This document shows, in pieces, positions 16,567-26,060 of a DNA stretch of 45,249 nucleotides. Both the position numbers and the translations under genes were made by a program. The stretch comes from JBBATK01 sp044228285 (GTDB lineage: Bacteria > Bacteroidota > Ignavibacteria > Kapaibacteriales > NICIL-2), in assembly GCA_044228285.1 (NCBI GenBank), contig JBGAVD010000011.1:1-45249 (forward strand). Reading direction: 5' to 3'. Numbering within the stretch: the stretch's first letter is position 1; every line of letters starts with the position of its first letter. The notes below the pieces were generated by a model. The model did no database searches, was not told the origin of the DNA, and saw only the letters and a list, made by a program, of their open reading frames with translations.

Positions 16567-17037
16567 TTAGCGCATTCGCAATTCCATGAGCACTTGATCT
16601 GAGGCTTCTTGTCCTTCCAGACTAATCACCCCAGCCTGAGCCGAGAGCACATTCCATTTGCGGCTGATCTGAGTCCACGGTGTGCTTGTGCCTAAACTGA
16701 GCATCAGTGTTGCTATGCTTGCGGAGCCGTAGGTGGTTGGACCGGCTGTATAGATCCAACGACCAGTTGCGCCGGTATTTGACTTGGTATCAACCGCACT
16801 CAAATCACCGCCTGCTTCGAAGGTGATTGTTACGCCGTCAAGGAACGAAAGTTTACTCACGGTCTTTTCCGAGTATTTGGATACAAACCAGGTGCCCATC
16901 GATACAATTCCTCTTAGCGAGTCGGAACTAAGTACTTTATCGTTCGGTGTGTTAGTTGTGCTCGTTGAGTCGGCGCACGAACTGAGCACCAAAAGTGATA
17001 AACAAGAGCAAAACAACAGTGTCGCTATACTTTTCAT
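16567..17037 (-). CDS. Hypothetical lipoprotein
   Basis: About 156 residues with a lipoprotein signal (M-K-S-I-A-T-L-L-F ... L-S-S-C, lipid-accepting Cys near residue 21) and a Ser/Thr/Asn linker. The small beta-rich domain contains G-T-W-F-V-S-K-Y, T-I-T-F-E-A-G-G-D and G-R-W-I-Y-T, which recall lipocalin-like lipoproteins of Bacteroidota, but I cannot place it firmly. ATG at 17037 is chosen because the signal begins there; the frame continues to 17076. It stands alone, convergent with the regulator. The neighbouring gaps (16301-16566, 17038-17292) contain no gene I can support. Confidence 0.7.
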   Translation of the reverse strand: MKSIATLLFCSCLSLLVLSSCADSTSTTNTPNDKVLSSDSLRGIVSMGTWFVSKYSEKTVSKLSFLDGVTITFEAGGDLSAVDTKSNTGATGRWIYTAGPTTYGSASIATLMLSLGTSTPWTQISRKWNVLSAQAGVISLEGQEASDQVLMELRMR

Positions 17038-17292
17038 GAACTTTGTGTGTGAAAGAAAAGGTGTGCTGTGAAACATGGTGATTGACCTATGCTGTGGGTC
17101 AGGGTCATTGCAAATCTTCGACGCAAAACTAGCATCTGCGAGTTGTATAGGTGGACGAATTCATGGCCATGATATTAGCTCTTAACGATCGCCATCCAGA
17201 ATTCCTCTTGGCTTAAGATCAATAGCTGCACTCTGCTTGAGTGCTTTTTAGTAGTTTTCTCCCGTGTTCATTTCACTTTTGACCGTGTAACC

Positions 17293-18249
17293 ATGATCAG
17301 TACAAATCTCTCAAAGCGCTTTGTTGCAACTCTGCTCATTCTCATCACAGCAATCGCGAGTGATGCACAAGGACAAGGTCGTGATGAGTTAATCACTTTG
17401 AACACGCCGACAGGGAACATCGAAGGATCTTTGCGCACCGCCGAACATCCGAATGGAATGGTTGCACTTATTATCTCTGGCTCGGGTCCAACTGATCGTA
17501 ACGGCAACAATGCTATGATGACCAACAACTCTCTGCGTATGCTCGCCGACTCTTTGTCGAGCATGGGAGTGAGCAGTGTGCGTTATGATAAGCGTGGTGT
17601 AGCTAAGAGTATGTCGGCTCTCAAGCGAGAAGAAGACATACGATTCGAGGACTATATCAAAGATGCTGAGGCGTGGATTAAGAAACTGAAGAAAGACAAA
17701 CGATTCTCTCGAGTTGTGGTGATTGGTCATAGTGAGGGATCACTGATCGGTATGATTGCAGCAAAGCGTGCAGCCGCAGATATGTTTGTTTCTGTAGCTG
17801 GCATTGCTGAGCGAGCGAACATAACCATCCTCCGACAGATCAAAGCTTCGTCTGCTCCCATGGCAGATACTGCCGCACCTATTCTTGATAGTCTGGCGGC
17901 TGGACACTTAGTACAGAATGCTCCTCAAAGTCTGTACATGCTCTTCCGACCAAGTGTGCAGCCCTACATGATCTCCTGGTTTAAATACAACCCTCTGCAA
18001 GAGATTCAATCATTGAACATTCCCATACTAGTCATACAGGGTAGTACCGACTTACAAGTTGGAATGGAAGATGCTCGAGCCTTATCGAAGGCAAATAGCC
18101 ATTGCACATTGGCTTTAGTTGACGGTATGAATCACGTTCTCAAGATGGCTAGCGCTATACGCATCGAGAATATGTCAGCCTACACAGACCCAATGATGAG
18201 TCTCTCATCAGAGTTTGTGCAAGAGATTCGGAAGTTCCTTCTTCGTTAG
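17293..18249 (+). CDS. Secreted alpha/beta hydrolase
   Basis: The 318-residue protein begins with a signal peptide (ending near A-S-D-A-Q-G-Q-G). The alpha/beta hydrolase core has an oxyanion-type strand I-I-S-G-S-G-P-T-D-R-N-G-N, the nucleophile elbow G-H-S-E-G-S at about residue 150, a likely acid in I-Q-G-S-T-D-L-Q-V and the catalytic His in G-M-N-H-V-L-K. It resembles YqeH/estA-like and acyl-peptidase-like hydrolases found in Bacteroidota, but the substrate cannot be named. It probably acts in the periplasm. It converges with the amino acid permease gene 41 bases downstream; no terminator was seen between them. Confidence 0.85.
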   Translation: MISTNLSKRFVATLLILITAIASDAQGQGRDELITLNTPTGNIEGSLRTAEHPNGMVALIISGSGPTDRNGNNAMMTNNSLRMLADSLSSMGVSSVRYDKRGVAKSMSALKREEDIRFEDYIKDAEAWIKKLKKDKRFSRVVVIGHSEGSLIGMIAAKRAAADMFVSVAGIAERANITILRQIKASSAPMADTAAPILDSLAAGHLVQNAPQSLYMLFRPSVQPYMISWFKYNPLQEIQSLNIPILVIQGSTDLQVGMEDARALSKANSHCTLALVDGMNHVLKMASAIRIENMSAYTDPMMSLSSEFVQEIRKFLLR

Positions 18250-18290
18250 GACGTCTGTAGAGTGATTGCATGGAGAGAGAAGCGAGTGAG

Positions 18291-19673
18291 CTATGCAACG
18301 GGATGCTGTTGTGCTCTTCTATGAGCTGGAATTGCTTCGTCGCGTAACTGCGGTTGGCGAGCAACAATGATGCGCCAAATAACATCGGCAAATGCGAGAG
18401 CGCCAATCGCAAGAGCGATTGGATACCATGCTGAACCACCCTCACTACTTAGACTATAAATCGTGGTCGCCAGTGCAACTCCATACACACTATATGGTAA
18501 GAGCATCATTAACCACAAGCCCGGAACACCAAGCGGAATGCGGAATGGTCTACTCTCGTTCGGGTAGTGTTTTCGCATGACGATAAGGGCAATGAACTCT
18601 AGGAACAGTGCTGCGCCATAGACAATAACATCCATGACGAGAAGTTCCGAAAACTTCAAGAGTATCATCATACTCACCACAGCGGAGCATGCAATGATCG
18701 ACACATAGGGAGTTCCATACTCCTTGTGTTCTCTATGAAGTAATTGTGGAAGGAGTTTGTCGTCAGCCATAACTTTTGGCACCCGGGATACCGAGAGCAG
18801 AACGCCCGAGTACAATCCTAGAGTAGCAGCCATTCCACCGATAGCGATAAATGCCCCTAACCATTGTCCACCGATTTTCAACCCCAACGCAGGAAAACCA
18901 GCACTCACAAGATAGTTGAAATCGATACCCGACTCGGATGCGACAAAAATGGTCAAGGCATAGATAGCCATGATCGCCAGAAAGGCACCGAAGACTGATT
19001 TAAGATAGGAGTTCACTGGTTGACTAACCTCTTCTGCGTAAGTCGTAACATTATCCCAGCCTAGAAAGTTCCACATAATGGTGTAGAAGCCCAGTCCAAC
19101 CGTTTGGAAGCTGAGTCCCTCGGTCGACGGCACAGGAAAATGCCAAGGTCCTTCATGATTTCCCAAGAGCACAAACAGCATTATGAGAAAAGGACTAATG
19201 ATAATAACACCAAGAAACTGTGATACCTTTCCAACAGGAACCACACCTCGGATATTAAGCAAGGCACTGGACCAGATAATAAGTAAGCAAATTGGAACCT
19301 TGAACGCGGTAGATTCGGGATAAAAGAACTCAAGGTACTCAACGAACAGAACGGGATAGATGGCTAAGTCAATGAAGGTGTAAAGCCACGTCCAAGAACC
19401 CTCATACCACGCGAAGCGCAAGCCCATTGCTCTCTTCACCCACTGGTAATAACCACCGGTCATGGGCATCATACTGTTCAACTCCAACACCGTTAGAACA
19501 GTCGGCACATCCCAGAGTAGTGGGGTAATCAACAGGAGGAGCATAGCACCACCAGCACCAACTGCACCGAGCAGTGGCTCCAGACCGTATGGTCCGCCAG
19601 AAATGGTGAGAAAAATCACAGCAGCAAGCTGCAATGTTCTCAGTTTCCTCTTTGCTGGAATACTTGTGGTCAT
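18291..19673 (-). CDS. APC-superfamily amino acid permease
   Basis: The 460-residue membrane protein has about 12 hydrophobic helices. It contains the APC N-terminal pattern (L-A-A-V-I-F-L-T-I-S-G-G-P-Y-G-L-E) in helix 1, helix 2-3 signatures (M-M-P-M-T-G-G-Y-Y-Q-W-V), and W-N-F-L-G-W-D-N in the centre. It should exchange or import amino acids or amines across the cytoplasmic membrane; the substrate is not evident. It may be a single-gene unit. The 19674-20089 region upstream holds no supported gene, only a small GCATT/AATGC hairpin followed by a T run at about 19839-19864. Confidence 0.9.
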   Translation of the reverse strand: MTTSIPAKRKLRTLQLAAVIFLTISGGPYGLEPLLGAVGAGGAMLLLLITPLLWDVPTVLTVLELNSMMPMTGGYYQWVKRAMGLRFAWYEGSWTWLYTFIDLAIYPVLFVEYLEFFYPESTAFKVPICLLIIWSSALLNIRGVVPVGKVSQFLGVIIISPFLIMLFVLLGNHEGPWHFPVPSTEGLSFQTVGLGFYTIMWNFLGWDNVTTYAEEVSQPVNSYLKSVFGAFLAIMAIYALTIFVASESGIDFNYLVSAGFPALGLKIGGQWLGAFIAIGGMAATLGLYSGVLLSVSRVPKVMADDKLLPQLLHREHKEYGTPYVSIIACSAVVSMMILLKFSELLVMDVIVYGAALFLEFIALIVMRKHYPNESRPFRIPLGVPGLWLMMLLPYSVYGVALATTIYSLSSEGGSAWYPIALAIGALAFADVIWRIIVARQPQLRDEAIPAHRRAQQHPVA

Positions 19674-20089
19674 TCTGTCGTTCGTGTGCGAGAAACCGAG
19701 AGTCTATTGCTGAACAATAGCATCCCCGCAAAATACAGCAAGAGTCGCCGCATTTGCTAGTCTTCGGTAGGATTGCGTCGAAAATTTATCCGGCAGGGCA
19801 AGAAGGTCCGCCTATCACAGGCTAACAGGCATCGCAGTGCATTCAGAATGCCTACCTGTTTTTTCAAAATCCAGCCTGTGCACCAAAAAGCTGTCGTTGA
19901 AGCTCTGTGACCAATGAACCTTGGCTTTTCAAACGAAAGCGAAACACGGTAGAACGCAGGATTCGGATATCGGCGACTGCTCCAGAGCGTTTCAGACAAA
20001 CTTCTAAAGAGTTTCTTTCGGTTTTTTAACGTGTACACGCAATCCAGAACAAGGAAGAACGTACGCTGGATACTGCTATCACAATCCCA

Positions 20090-21004
20090 TCACCAAATAG
20101 CAACAATCCGTTGACCTTTGGCATTCATTGCGGCACGCACCATGGAGGTGGTAGTAAACTGCATGCTGATGTTTCCTTTGGCATCCAAACCAATCATACC
20201 ACCTCTACCACCCATAGATTGAATATCGGCGAGCACTGCCTGAAGCGATTGGTCGAGACTCATTCCTTGCGACATTTTACTGACGGCTTCGTAGGCAGCG
20301 ACAGTTCTCACAAAGTACTCTCCGTGTCCTGTGCACGCTGCTGCACCTACACCATTTCGTGCATACATGCCAGCGCCACACAGTGGAGTATCACCAACCC
20401 GGCCCGCGGGTTTATGCATAATCCCACCTGTAGAGTTTGCAGAGCAGGTGTTGCCTTTTGAATCGAGTGCCACGACACCAACTGTTCCAAGAACTACCTT
20501 TTCATTGCTATGGTGGCAACTCGTAACACCCCACTCTAACAAGTCGTTCTCATATTTCTCGCGCACTTCTTTGGTGATGAAGTAGCTGTTGTCGACAATC
20601 ATGAGTCCTGCATCTTCAGCCAATAGTTCTGCTGCTTCACCCATGAACAACACTTGTTGTGTTTGATCCATGACGAAGCGAGCAGCTTGAATCGGACTCT
20701 TGATTCGCTTGACACCAGTAACAGCGCCAGTTCTGCGTCGAGCTCCGTCGAAGATACCTGCGTCTAATTCTACTTCAGCTTTGTTATTCAACGCGGCACC
20801 AACGCCTGCGTTAAAGGAAGGGAAATTCTCGAGCATCATCACAGCTTTCTCAGCCGCGTCGATGCAGTGTCCGCCTTTGTTCAACACCTCATACCCACTA
20901 TGCAATGCAGCTTCAATTCCTTCCTTGAGCTCACGCTCTTGCTGCGCAGTCGTCTTCTCACGCTGCCTATCCCCCGCTCCTCCGTGTAGGGCTATGGCTA
21001 CCAT
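20090..21004 (-). CDS. Isoaspartyl peptidase / L-asparaginase (plant type)
   Basis: An N-terminal-nucleophile hydrolase of about 304 residues. It starts A-I-A-L-H-G-G-A-G; the autocleavage site is G-T-V-G-V-V-A-L-D with the nucleophile Thr at about 174. Later blocks G-R-V-G-D-T-P-L-C-G-A-G and T-G-H-G-E-Y form the substrate pocket. The precursor cleaves itself into two chains and hydrolyses isoaspartyl dipeptides and asparagine. AAGGA lies at suitable spacing before the ATG at 21004; ATG at 21010 is an alternative. The start lies inside the end of coaX (38-base overlap), so the two are probably coupled in one transcript. Confidence 0.92.
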   Translation of the reverse strand: MVAIALHGGAGDRQREKTTAQQERELKEGIEAALHSGYEVLNKGGHCIDAAEKAVMMLENFPSFNAGVGAALNNKAEVELDAGIFDGARRRTGAVTGVKRIKSPIQAARFVMDQTQQVLFMGEAAELLAEDAGLMIVDNSYFITKEVREKYENDLLEWGVTSCHHSNEKVVLGTVGVVALDSKGNTCSANSTGGIMHKPAGRVGDTPLCGAGMYARNGVGAAACTGHGEYFVRTVAAYEAVSKMSQGMSLDQSLQAVLADIQSMGGRGGMIGLDAKGNISMQFTTTSMVRAAMNAKGQRIVAIW

Positions 21005-21746
21005 AAACATCCTTGTTAGTACGTTCCAAGAGCTGCAAAATACCTCTGAGTACTAAATCTTTGCTGTGCAATAATTCAATGTGCTTACGAAGTCCTCGAA
21101 GCAGGTACTCAGCATTGCCTCCGCTCAACACCACGCGTGCATCTTTTCCATCTGTTGTCTGCTGTATCTCGCGTACACAGTGAACAATCGCGCCAACGCT
21201 TCCACGAATTACACCTGATCGTATTGCATGTTCCGTAGTACGTCCCACAACAGGATGCGCTCCTTCGGCATGAAGTTTAGGTAATGCTGCTGTAGCACCA
21301 TGCAATGCATCAAGTTGTGTTTGCACACCTGGAAGGATGAGTCCACCGCAGAACTCACTGCGCTTGTTGACAAGGTTGATGGTGGTCGCTGTACCACAGT
21401 CGATGGTAATGAGCGGCGCTGGCAGTAGAGAGAGAGCGGCAATTGCACCTAAGAGTCTATCACTACCAGTACCACTACTTTTCACTTTCTTCAACGGTGA
21501 GGCGGGGCTCAGCAGCAAGTCGTGAACATCAATCACCTTGGCAGACCTGAGAATGCGCTTTATAACTTTTGATAGCTTCGGACTCACACTCGATAGACCC
21601 ACCACACATTCATCATACGGTCCACACAGTCCCTGCAGAGCCGCAGCTAACTCGTTCTCCGAGCTGTTTGATGCAAGGCTCACACGCTTGTTTGAGCGCG
21701 CCGCTTTGACCCTGGTGTTTCCGATATCAATAGCAATGTACTTCAT
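20967..21746 (-). CDS. coaX: Type III pantothenate kinase
   Basis: This enzyme performs the first step of coenzyme A synthesis, ATP-dependent phosphorylation of pantothenate. The 259-residue protein has the CoaX motifs: D-I-G-N-T near residue 7, G-T-G-S-D-R-L-L-G-A near 95, D-C-G-T-A-T-T-I-N near 115 and G-G-L-I-L-P-G near 135. It belongs to the ASKHA fold. Its last codons overlap the isoaspartyl peptidase gene. birA lies upstream on the same strand, separated by a 600-base repeat island; birA-coaX adjacency is common in bacteria, so the island probably inserted into a formerly tight pair. Confidence 0.94.
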   Translation of the reverse strand: MKYIAIDIGNTRVKAARSNKRVSLASNSSENELAAALQGLCGPYDECVVGLSSVSPKLSKVIKRILRSAKVIDVHDLLLSPASPLKKVKSSGTGSDRLLGAIAALSLLPAPLITIDCGTATTINLVNKRSEFCGGLILPGVQTQLDALHGATAALPKLHAEGAHPVVGRTTEHAIRSGVIRGSVGAIVHCVREIQQTTDGKDARVVLSGGNAEYLLRGLRKHIELLHSKDLVLRGILQLLERTNKDVYGSHSPTRRSGG

Positions 21747-21845
21747 AGGTATCTCAGCTAGTTTTCATGATCAACGTTCAGCTTCGCTGCCCCTGCTACT
21801 CTTCAATAGCGTTGGGTATCGTGAAGGTACAGTATGTCCACATCC

Positions 21846-22302
21846 ATAATCCAACCAGTAGAGACGCGATTCATCGCGTCTCAGGCAAAGAATGGCAAAG
21901 CACATGCAACTCAACACACCAATGATCCAGGTGTATTCGCGCACCGAGACGCGATGAATCGCGTCTCAGGCAAAAGAACGGCAAAGCACATGCTACTCAA
22001 CACACCAATGATCCAGGTGTATTCTTGCACCGAGACGCGATGAATCGCGTCTCTACACGGTGCCGCACACCAATTTGAGCCGAAGGCGCATACACAATGT
22101 CATCAACCAGTAGAGACGCGATTCATCGCGTCTCAGGCAAAGAACGGCAAAGCACATGCAACTCAACACACCAATGATCCAAGTGTATTCTTGCACCGAG
22201 ACGCGATGAATCGCGTCTCTACACGGTGCCGCACACCAATTGGCGCCGAAGGCGCAAACACAAAGTCATCATTCATGTAGAGACGCGATTCATTGCGTCT
22301 CC
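21846..22302. repeat. REP-like palindrome island 1 (six copies)
   Basis: Copies of the 22-bp palindrome GAGACGCGAT-(TC/GA)-ATCGCGTCTC lie at 21861, 21946, 22032, 22113, 22198 and 22280 (the last with one mismatch). Between them a ~63-base segment containing CAACTCAACACACCAATGAT is repeated three times, giving a ~85-base higher-order period. Small GCGCCGAAGGCGC hairpins are also present. GTAG or its complement CTAC flanks five of the six copies. The island lies between coaX and birA and holds no gene. Confidence 0.9.
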
Positions 22303-22347
22303 ACACGCGAATATCATTGACATGTTATTCTTCAAGAAGCTCTTCAT

Positions 22348-23163
22348 CTAACATATGGATTGACATTCATAGTCTCGCAAAGAGTCGATCGTTACAATGT
22401 GCTGATCGGTCATTGACACAAGGCTAAGCACACCATTGCGATTGACTGAGTGAACTTTGTAGGTCACATTCGTCTTAGTGTTGAGGAATAGGTATGAGTC
22501 CAAGCGCAGTTCTCGCACCCAGAGTTCATAGATCTTGTCGGGTGATTGCTGCAACAACTCAAAGAAATGTCCGCACAACTCTTGTTCGAACTCATCAATG
22601 TTAACCTTCTTGTGCAGACACAAACTCAAGCTCGTAGCTGATCCCTGTAGCTCTTCATCGAAGCTGTCTTGATTGAGATTGACACCAATTCCACATACAC
22701 ACGACATCAACTCTTGCGCACGAAACTCTGTTTCAATGAGAATACCTGCGAGTTTCTTATAGAGCTTTGCCTGAGTGTTTCCTTGACTACTTACATCATG
22801 TTTTACTTCAGCAATCAGCACATCATTGGGATACTTCAGTTGTAGTTGAGATGTATCAATGTGATGTTTGAGTGTAGAGTATAAAGCAAGACATGCCGCG
22901 TATTGATAGTCAGTATAGTAGTCAGACCATTTCGCTTTGAAGAGGCCAATGGACAGGTAGAGATTACTATTCGCATTACCGATCCACTGTCGTCCACGCG
23001 TACCACGTCCTGCAGACTGGAAGTCAGCACGCACAACAACCGTAGCGTTCAGCTCAGCAACAAGCTTCATCGCCAACTCGTTAGTCGAAGTACAGTTGGC
23101 ATATTTGTATCGGTAGCATCGTTGTGACGAGTACCACCGTTCTTCAGCGTCGTTAATTATCAT
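22348..23163 (-). CDS. birA: Biotin--[acetyl-CoA-carboxylase] ligase
   Basis: This enzyme activates biotin with ATP and attaches it to the carboxylase carrier protein. About 271 residues show S-T-N-E-L-A near residue 25, the biotinyl-AMP motif G-R-G-T-R-G-R-Q-W near 50, Y-P-N-D-V-L-I, K-L-A-G-I-L-I-E and G-I-G-V-N-L-N. There is no N-terminal helix-turn-helix, so it is a class I ligase that does not repress transcription. The frame is open to 23235, but that would overlap mnmE; ATG at 23163 or 23175 fits. mnmE starts at 23180 on the opposite strand, leaving 4-16 bases between the start codons. Confidence 0.92.
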   Translation of the reverse strand: MIINDAEERWYSSQRCYRYKYANCTSTNELAMKLVAELNATVVVRADFQSAGRGTRGRQWIGNANSNLYLSIGLFKAKWSDYYTDYQYAACLALYSTLKHHIDTSQLQLKYPNDVLIAEVKHDVSSQGNTQAKLYKKLAGILIETEFRAQELMSCVCGIGVNLNQDSFDEELQGSATSLSLCLHKKVNIDEFEQELCGHFFELLQQSPDKIYELWVRELRLDSYLFLNTKTNVTYKVHSVNRNGVLSLVSMTDQHIVTIDSLRDYECQSIC

Positions 23164-23179
23164 AGCTAGTACCATCCAC

Positions 23180-24553
23180 ATGAACCAATCAGACACCATT
23201 TGCGCACTAGCCACAGCACCCGGCGTCGGGGGCATTGCAGTGATTCGTGTTTCTGGTTCCAGAGCCTTTGAATGTGTAGATCAGCTCTTTCATTCTTCGA
23301 CAAAGATATCTCAAGCGCCCACGCACACCATACAGTATGGTCGCTTTAGAGTTTCCGAGCAAATGCAGGATGAAGTCACCATCGCAGTGTTTCGTTCACC
23401 ACGTTCTTATACAGGCGAGGATGTAGCCGAGATATCATGTCACGGCGGCCTCGTCGTACCCCAACTCATCATCTCATCCCTGCTCCAAACAGGAGTACGG
23501 CATGCAGAAGCGGGGGAGTTCACCAAGAGAGCCTTTATCAACGGCAAAATGGACCTCACGCAGGTCGAATCCGTCGCTGAACTCATACACTCATCTTCCG
23601 CTGCCAGTGCAACCGTAGCCGCAAAACAACTTCACGGGGCTTTTCGCGACAAAATACGTTCCATGCGTCAGCAGCTCATAGACCTCAGCGGCTTACTAGA
23701 ATTAGAGCTAGACTTCGCCAACGAAGACCTAGAGCTCATACCAAGACAGCGGATCAGCACAGATATAGATGCCGCAATTCATCTCTGCAGAGCCTACTTA
23801 GAGTCCTTCAGCGCCTCAACCATCCTCCGCAGCGGATTTCGCATCAGCCTGATAGGCCATCCAAATGCCGGTAAGTCAATGCTATTTAACGAGTTAGTGC
23901 AATTTGAGCGAAGTATCGTCCATGATCAGGCTGGTACGACCAGAGACTACATCCAAGAATCCGTTCTCTGGGATGGCATGCGCGTCATCATCAGCGACAC
24001 CGCCGGCTTACGTCAGACCGAGAATGTCGTCGAAGCAATAGGCGTGAACCTCAGCAACGCTCAAGCATCTGACGCCGACCTCATCCTCGTCGTCAACGAT
24101 TCAAGCATCTCTGCCAGCCACTCAGATGAAATTATCTCGAATCTGAAATCCCAATTCGAACTCAAAAACATTGAAATTATTCAAAATAAAGCGGATTTGG
24201 CTCAGTCAGCTGACAATAATAGTGCCTCCTTTTACCAAGACCTCAAGCAACACCACATCTCCGCCAAGACCGGCCAAGGTATGTCAGACCTTCGAGCGCA
24301 CCTGAGACAAATCATCCAGCAAGCTGTAGATCCCAGCAAAGAAGCCCTCCTCAATCAAAGACACCTGGATCTACTACATCAAGCCCTCAATAGCCTCCTA
24401 AAAGCCCAAATAAGCTTCAATAACAGCGATTTCAGCGAGATAGTGGCCTTTGAGCTTCGTCAGGCAGTAGAAGCCCTAGGGTTGATTATAGGAGAGATCG
24501 TGAATGAAGAGGTGCTCCTTAGTGTCTTCTCGAAGTTTTGTATAGGGAAGTAA
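23180..24553 (+). CDS. mnmE: tRNA uridine-5-carboxymethylaminomethyl(34) synthesis GTPase
   Basis: With MnmG it modifies the wobble uridine of tRNAs reading two-codon boxes. The 457-residue protein is full length: an N-terminal folate-binding dimerisation domain (T-I-C-A-L-A-T-A-P-G-V-G-G-I-A-V-I-R-V-S-G), a helical domain, and an inserted G domain. The G domain has Walker A G-H-P-N-A-G-K-S at about 226-233, G-T-T-R-D-Y switch region, D-T-A-G-L-R near 273 and N-K-A-D for guanine recognition. The C terminus is F-C-I-G-K, with the conserved cysteine. The start codon lies 4-16 bases from that of birA on the other strand. A 1.5-kb repeat region follows before mnmG. Confidence 0.96.
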   Translation: MNQSDTICALATAPGVGGIAVIRVSGSRAFECVDQLFHSSTKISQAPTHTIQYGRFRVSEQMQDEVTIAVFRSPRSYTGEDVAEISCHGGLVVPQLIISSLLQTGVRHAEAGEFTKRAFINGKMDLTQVESVAELIHSSSAASATVAAKQLHGAFRDKIRSMRQQLIDLSGLLELELDFANEDLELIPRQRISTDIDAAIHLCRAYLESFSASTILRSGFRISLIGHPNAGKSMLFNELVQFERSIVHDQAGTTRDYIQESVLWDGMRVIISDTAGLRQTENVVEAIGVNLSNAQASDADLILVVNDSSISASHSDEIISNLKSQFELKNIEIIQNKADLAQSADNNSASFYQDLKQHHISAKTGQGMSDLRAHLRQIIQQAVDPSKEALLNQRHLDLLHQALNSLLKAQISFNNSDFSEIVAFELRQAVEALGLIIGEIVNEEVLLSVFSKFCIGK

Positions 24554-24624
24554 TGTTTCACGTGGAACATGTGGAGGGGTAGGAGAAGGTGTTTGATGCC
24601 ATTCGTTGCCAATTGTTGCCATTC

Positions 24625-25880
24625 GAATGTGGAGACGCGATGAATCGCGTCTCTAATGGTTGGATTGGAAGCAGACAGAATCAATATGGGGTAAAAACAC
24701 CCGCAGACCAACACCCACAGTAGAGACGCGATGAATCACGTCTCCACACGCGAATGGCAAAAAATGGAAACAATCCAGCAAATGCGCAACACCCACAAAC
24801 AATACCCACATTGTACAACGAATAACAACACCCACATTGTACGCACATTGACAACGCCCGAATTGTAGAGACGCGATTCATCGCGTCTACAGGCAAAGAA
24901 TACACCTGGGGGATTGTTGCTTGTGTAAACACCGAGGGTGCAATTGAATTTATATGGTGCTATTCGTTGCCATTTATTGCCACTTATTACCATCCGTTGC
25001 CATTCGTAGCCATCCAACGCCGTTCGTAACCATTCGTAACCATTCGTTGCCGAAGACGCGATAAATCGCGTCTCTACAATGTAGGCGTGATCTCTATGCC
25101 ATTCGTTGCCATTCTCTGCCATTCGCGTGTGGAGAGTGGAGAGACGTGATTCATCGCGTCTCTACTGGTTGGACTGGGGACACAATAACAATGTGGAACA
25201 AACAACAACCGCGAATCAATGCACATTAACGAAACCACACCCCACAGTAGAGACGCGATGCATCGCGTCTCCACACGCGAATGGTAACGAATGGCATCGA
25301 ATTTTACCAACTAATCAACATGTGTGAAACAGTCATAAACAACACCCACGCTGAACACCCATAAACAACGCCCATATTGTAGAGACGCGATTCATCGCGT
25401 CTACAGGCAAAGAATACACCTGGGGGATTGACTGTTGTGTATACACCAACGGTGCAATTGAAATCATATGGTGCTATTCATTGCCATTTATTGCCACATA
25501 TTACCATCCGTTGCCATTCGTAGCCATCCAACGCCGTTCGTAACCATTCGTTACCATTCGTTACCATTCGTTGCCGAAGACGCGATAAATCGCGTCTCTA
25601 CAATGTTGGTGTGATGTCTATGCCATTCGTTGCCATTCGTTGCGGTTCGCGTGTTGAGACGCGATGCATCGCGTCTCTACTGGTTGGACTGGGACACAAT
25701 AACAATGTGGAACAAACAACAACCACGGATCAATGCACATTAACGAAACCACGCCCCGCAGTAGAGACGCGATGAATCGCGTCTCCAATCCTGAATGGCA
25801 AAGAATGGAAACAGTAAAGCCAGTACCTGTGACACAGACATAAACAGTACACAATTTAGAAACTCGACTTATCGAGTCTA
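24625..25880. repeat. REP-like palindrome island 2 (ten copies, higher-order duplicated)
   Basis: Palindromes of the GAGACGCGAT..ATCGCGTCTC family begin at 24632, 24723, 24868, 25053, 25141, 25250, 25382, 25577, 25656 and 25764; a decayed one lies near 25862. The block with copies 3-6 is repeated as copies 7-10 at an offset of 514-524 bases, with the non-palindromic sequence between them also copied. The segment around copy 2 is a third partial relative. Imperfect arrays of a ~10-base unit (CATTCGTTGC and variants) occur at about 24955-25050 and 25470-25575. Weak open frames here (60-128 codons) are artefacts of the repeats. No gene is supported between 24554 and 26060. Confidence 0.9.
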
Positions 25881-26060
25881 CTTATACATCTAGCTAACAC
25901 CTAACACGTACACTATCAACATTCCTCACCATACACCCTCACACGCAGTATATTTCAACACCCAACTATCTCAGCCGCAAATACACCCTTTGGGATGTAT
26001 TTTTGCAGGCTAAAAGATCAATGTATTGACTACGAGGTTATAGTGAAGTTCTTGGGACAA

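Noticed and set aside
19757..20038. 93-codon minus-strand frame upstream of the amino acid permease
   Set aside because: Composition and sequence look random, and it contains hairpin DNA; no homologous pattern recognised.
24681..25854. Several 60-128-codon frames in repeat island 2
   Set aside because: All run through the palindromes (repeated peptide V-E-T-R-F-I-A-S) and are by-products of the repeat.
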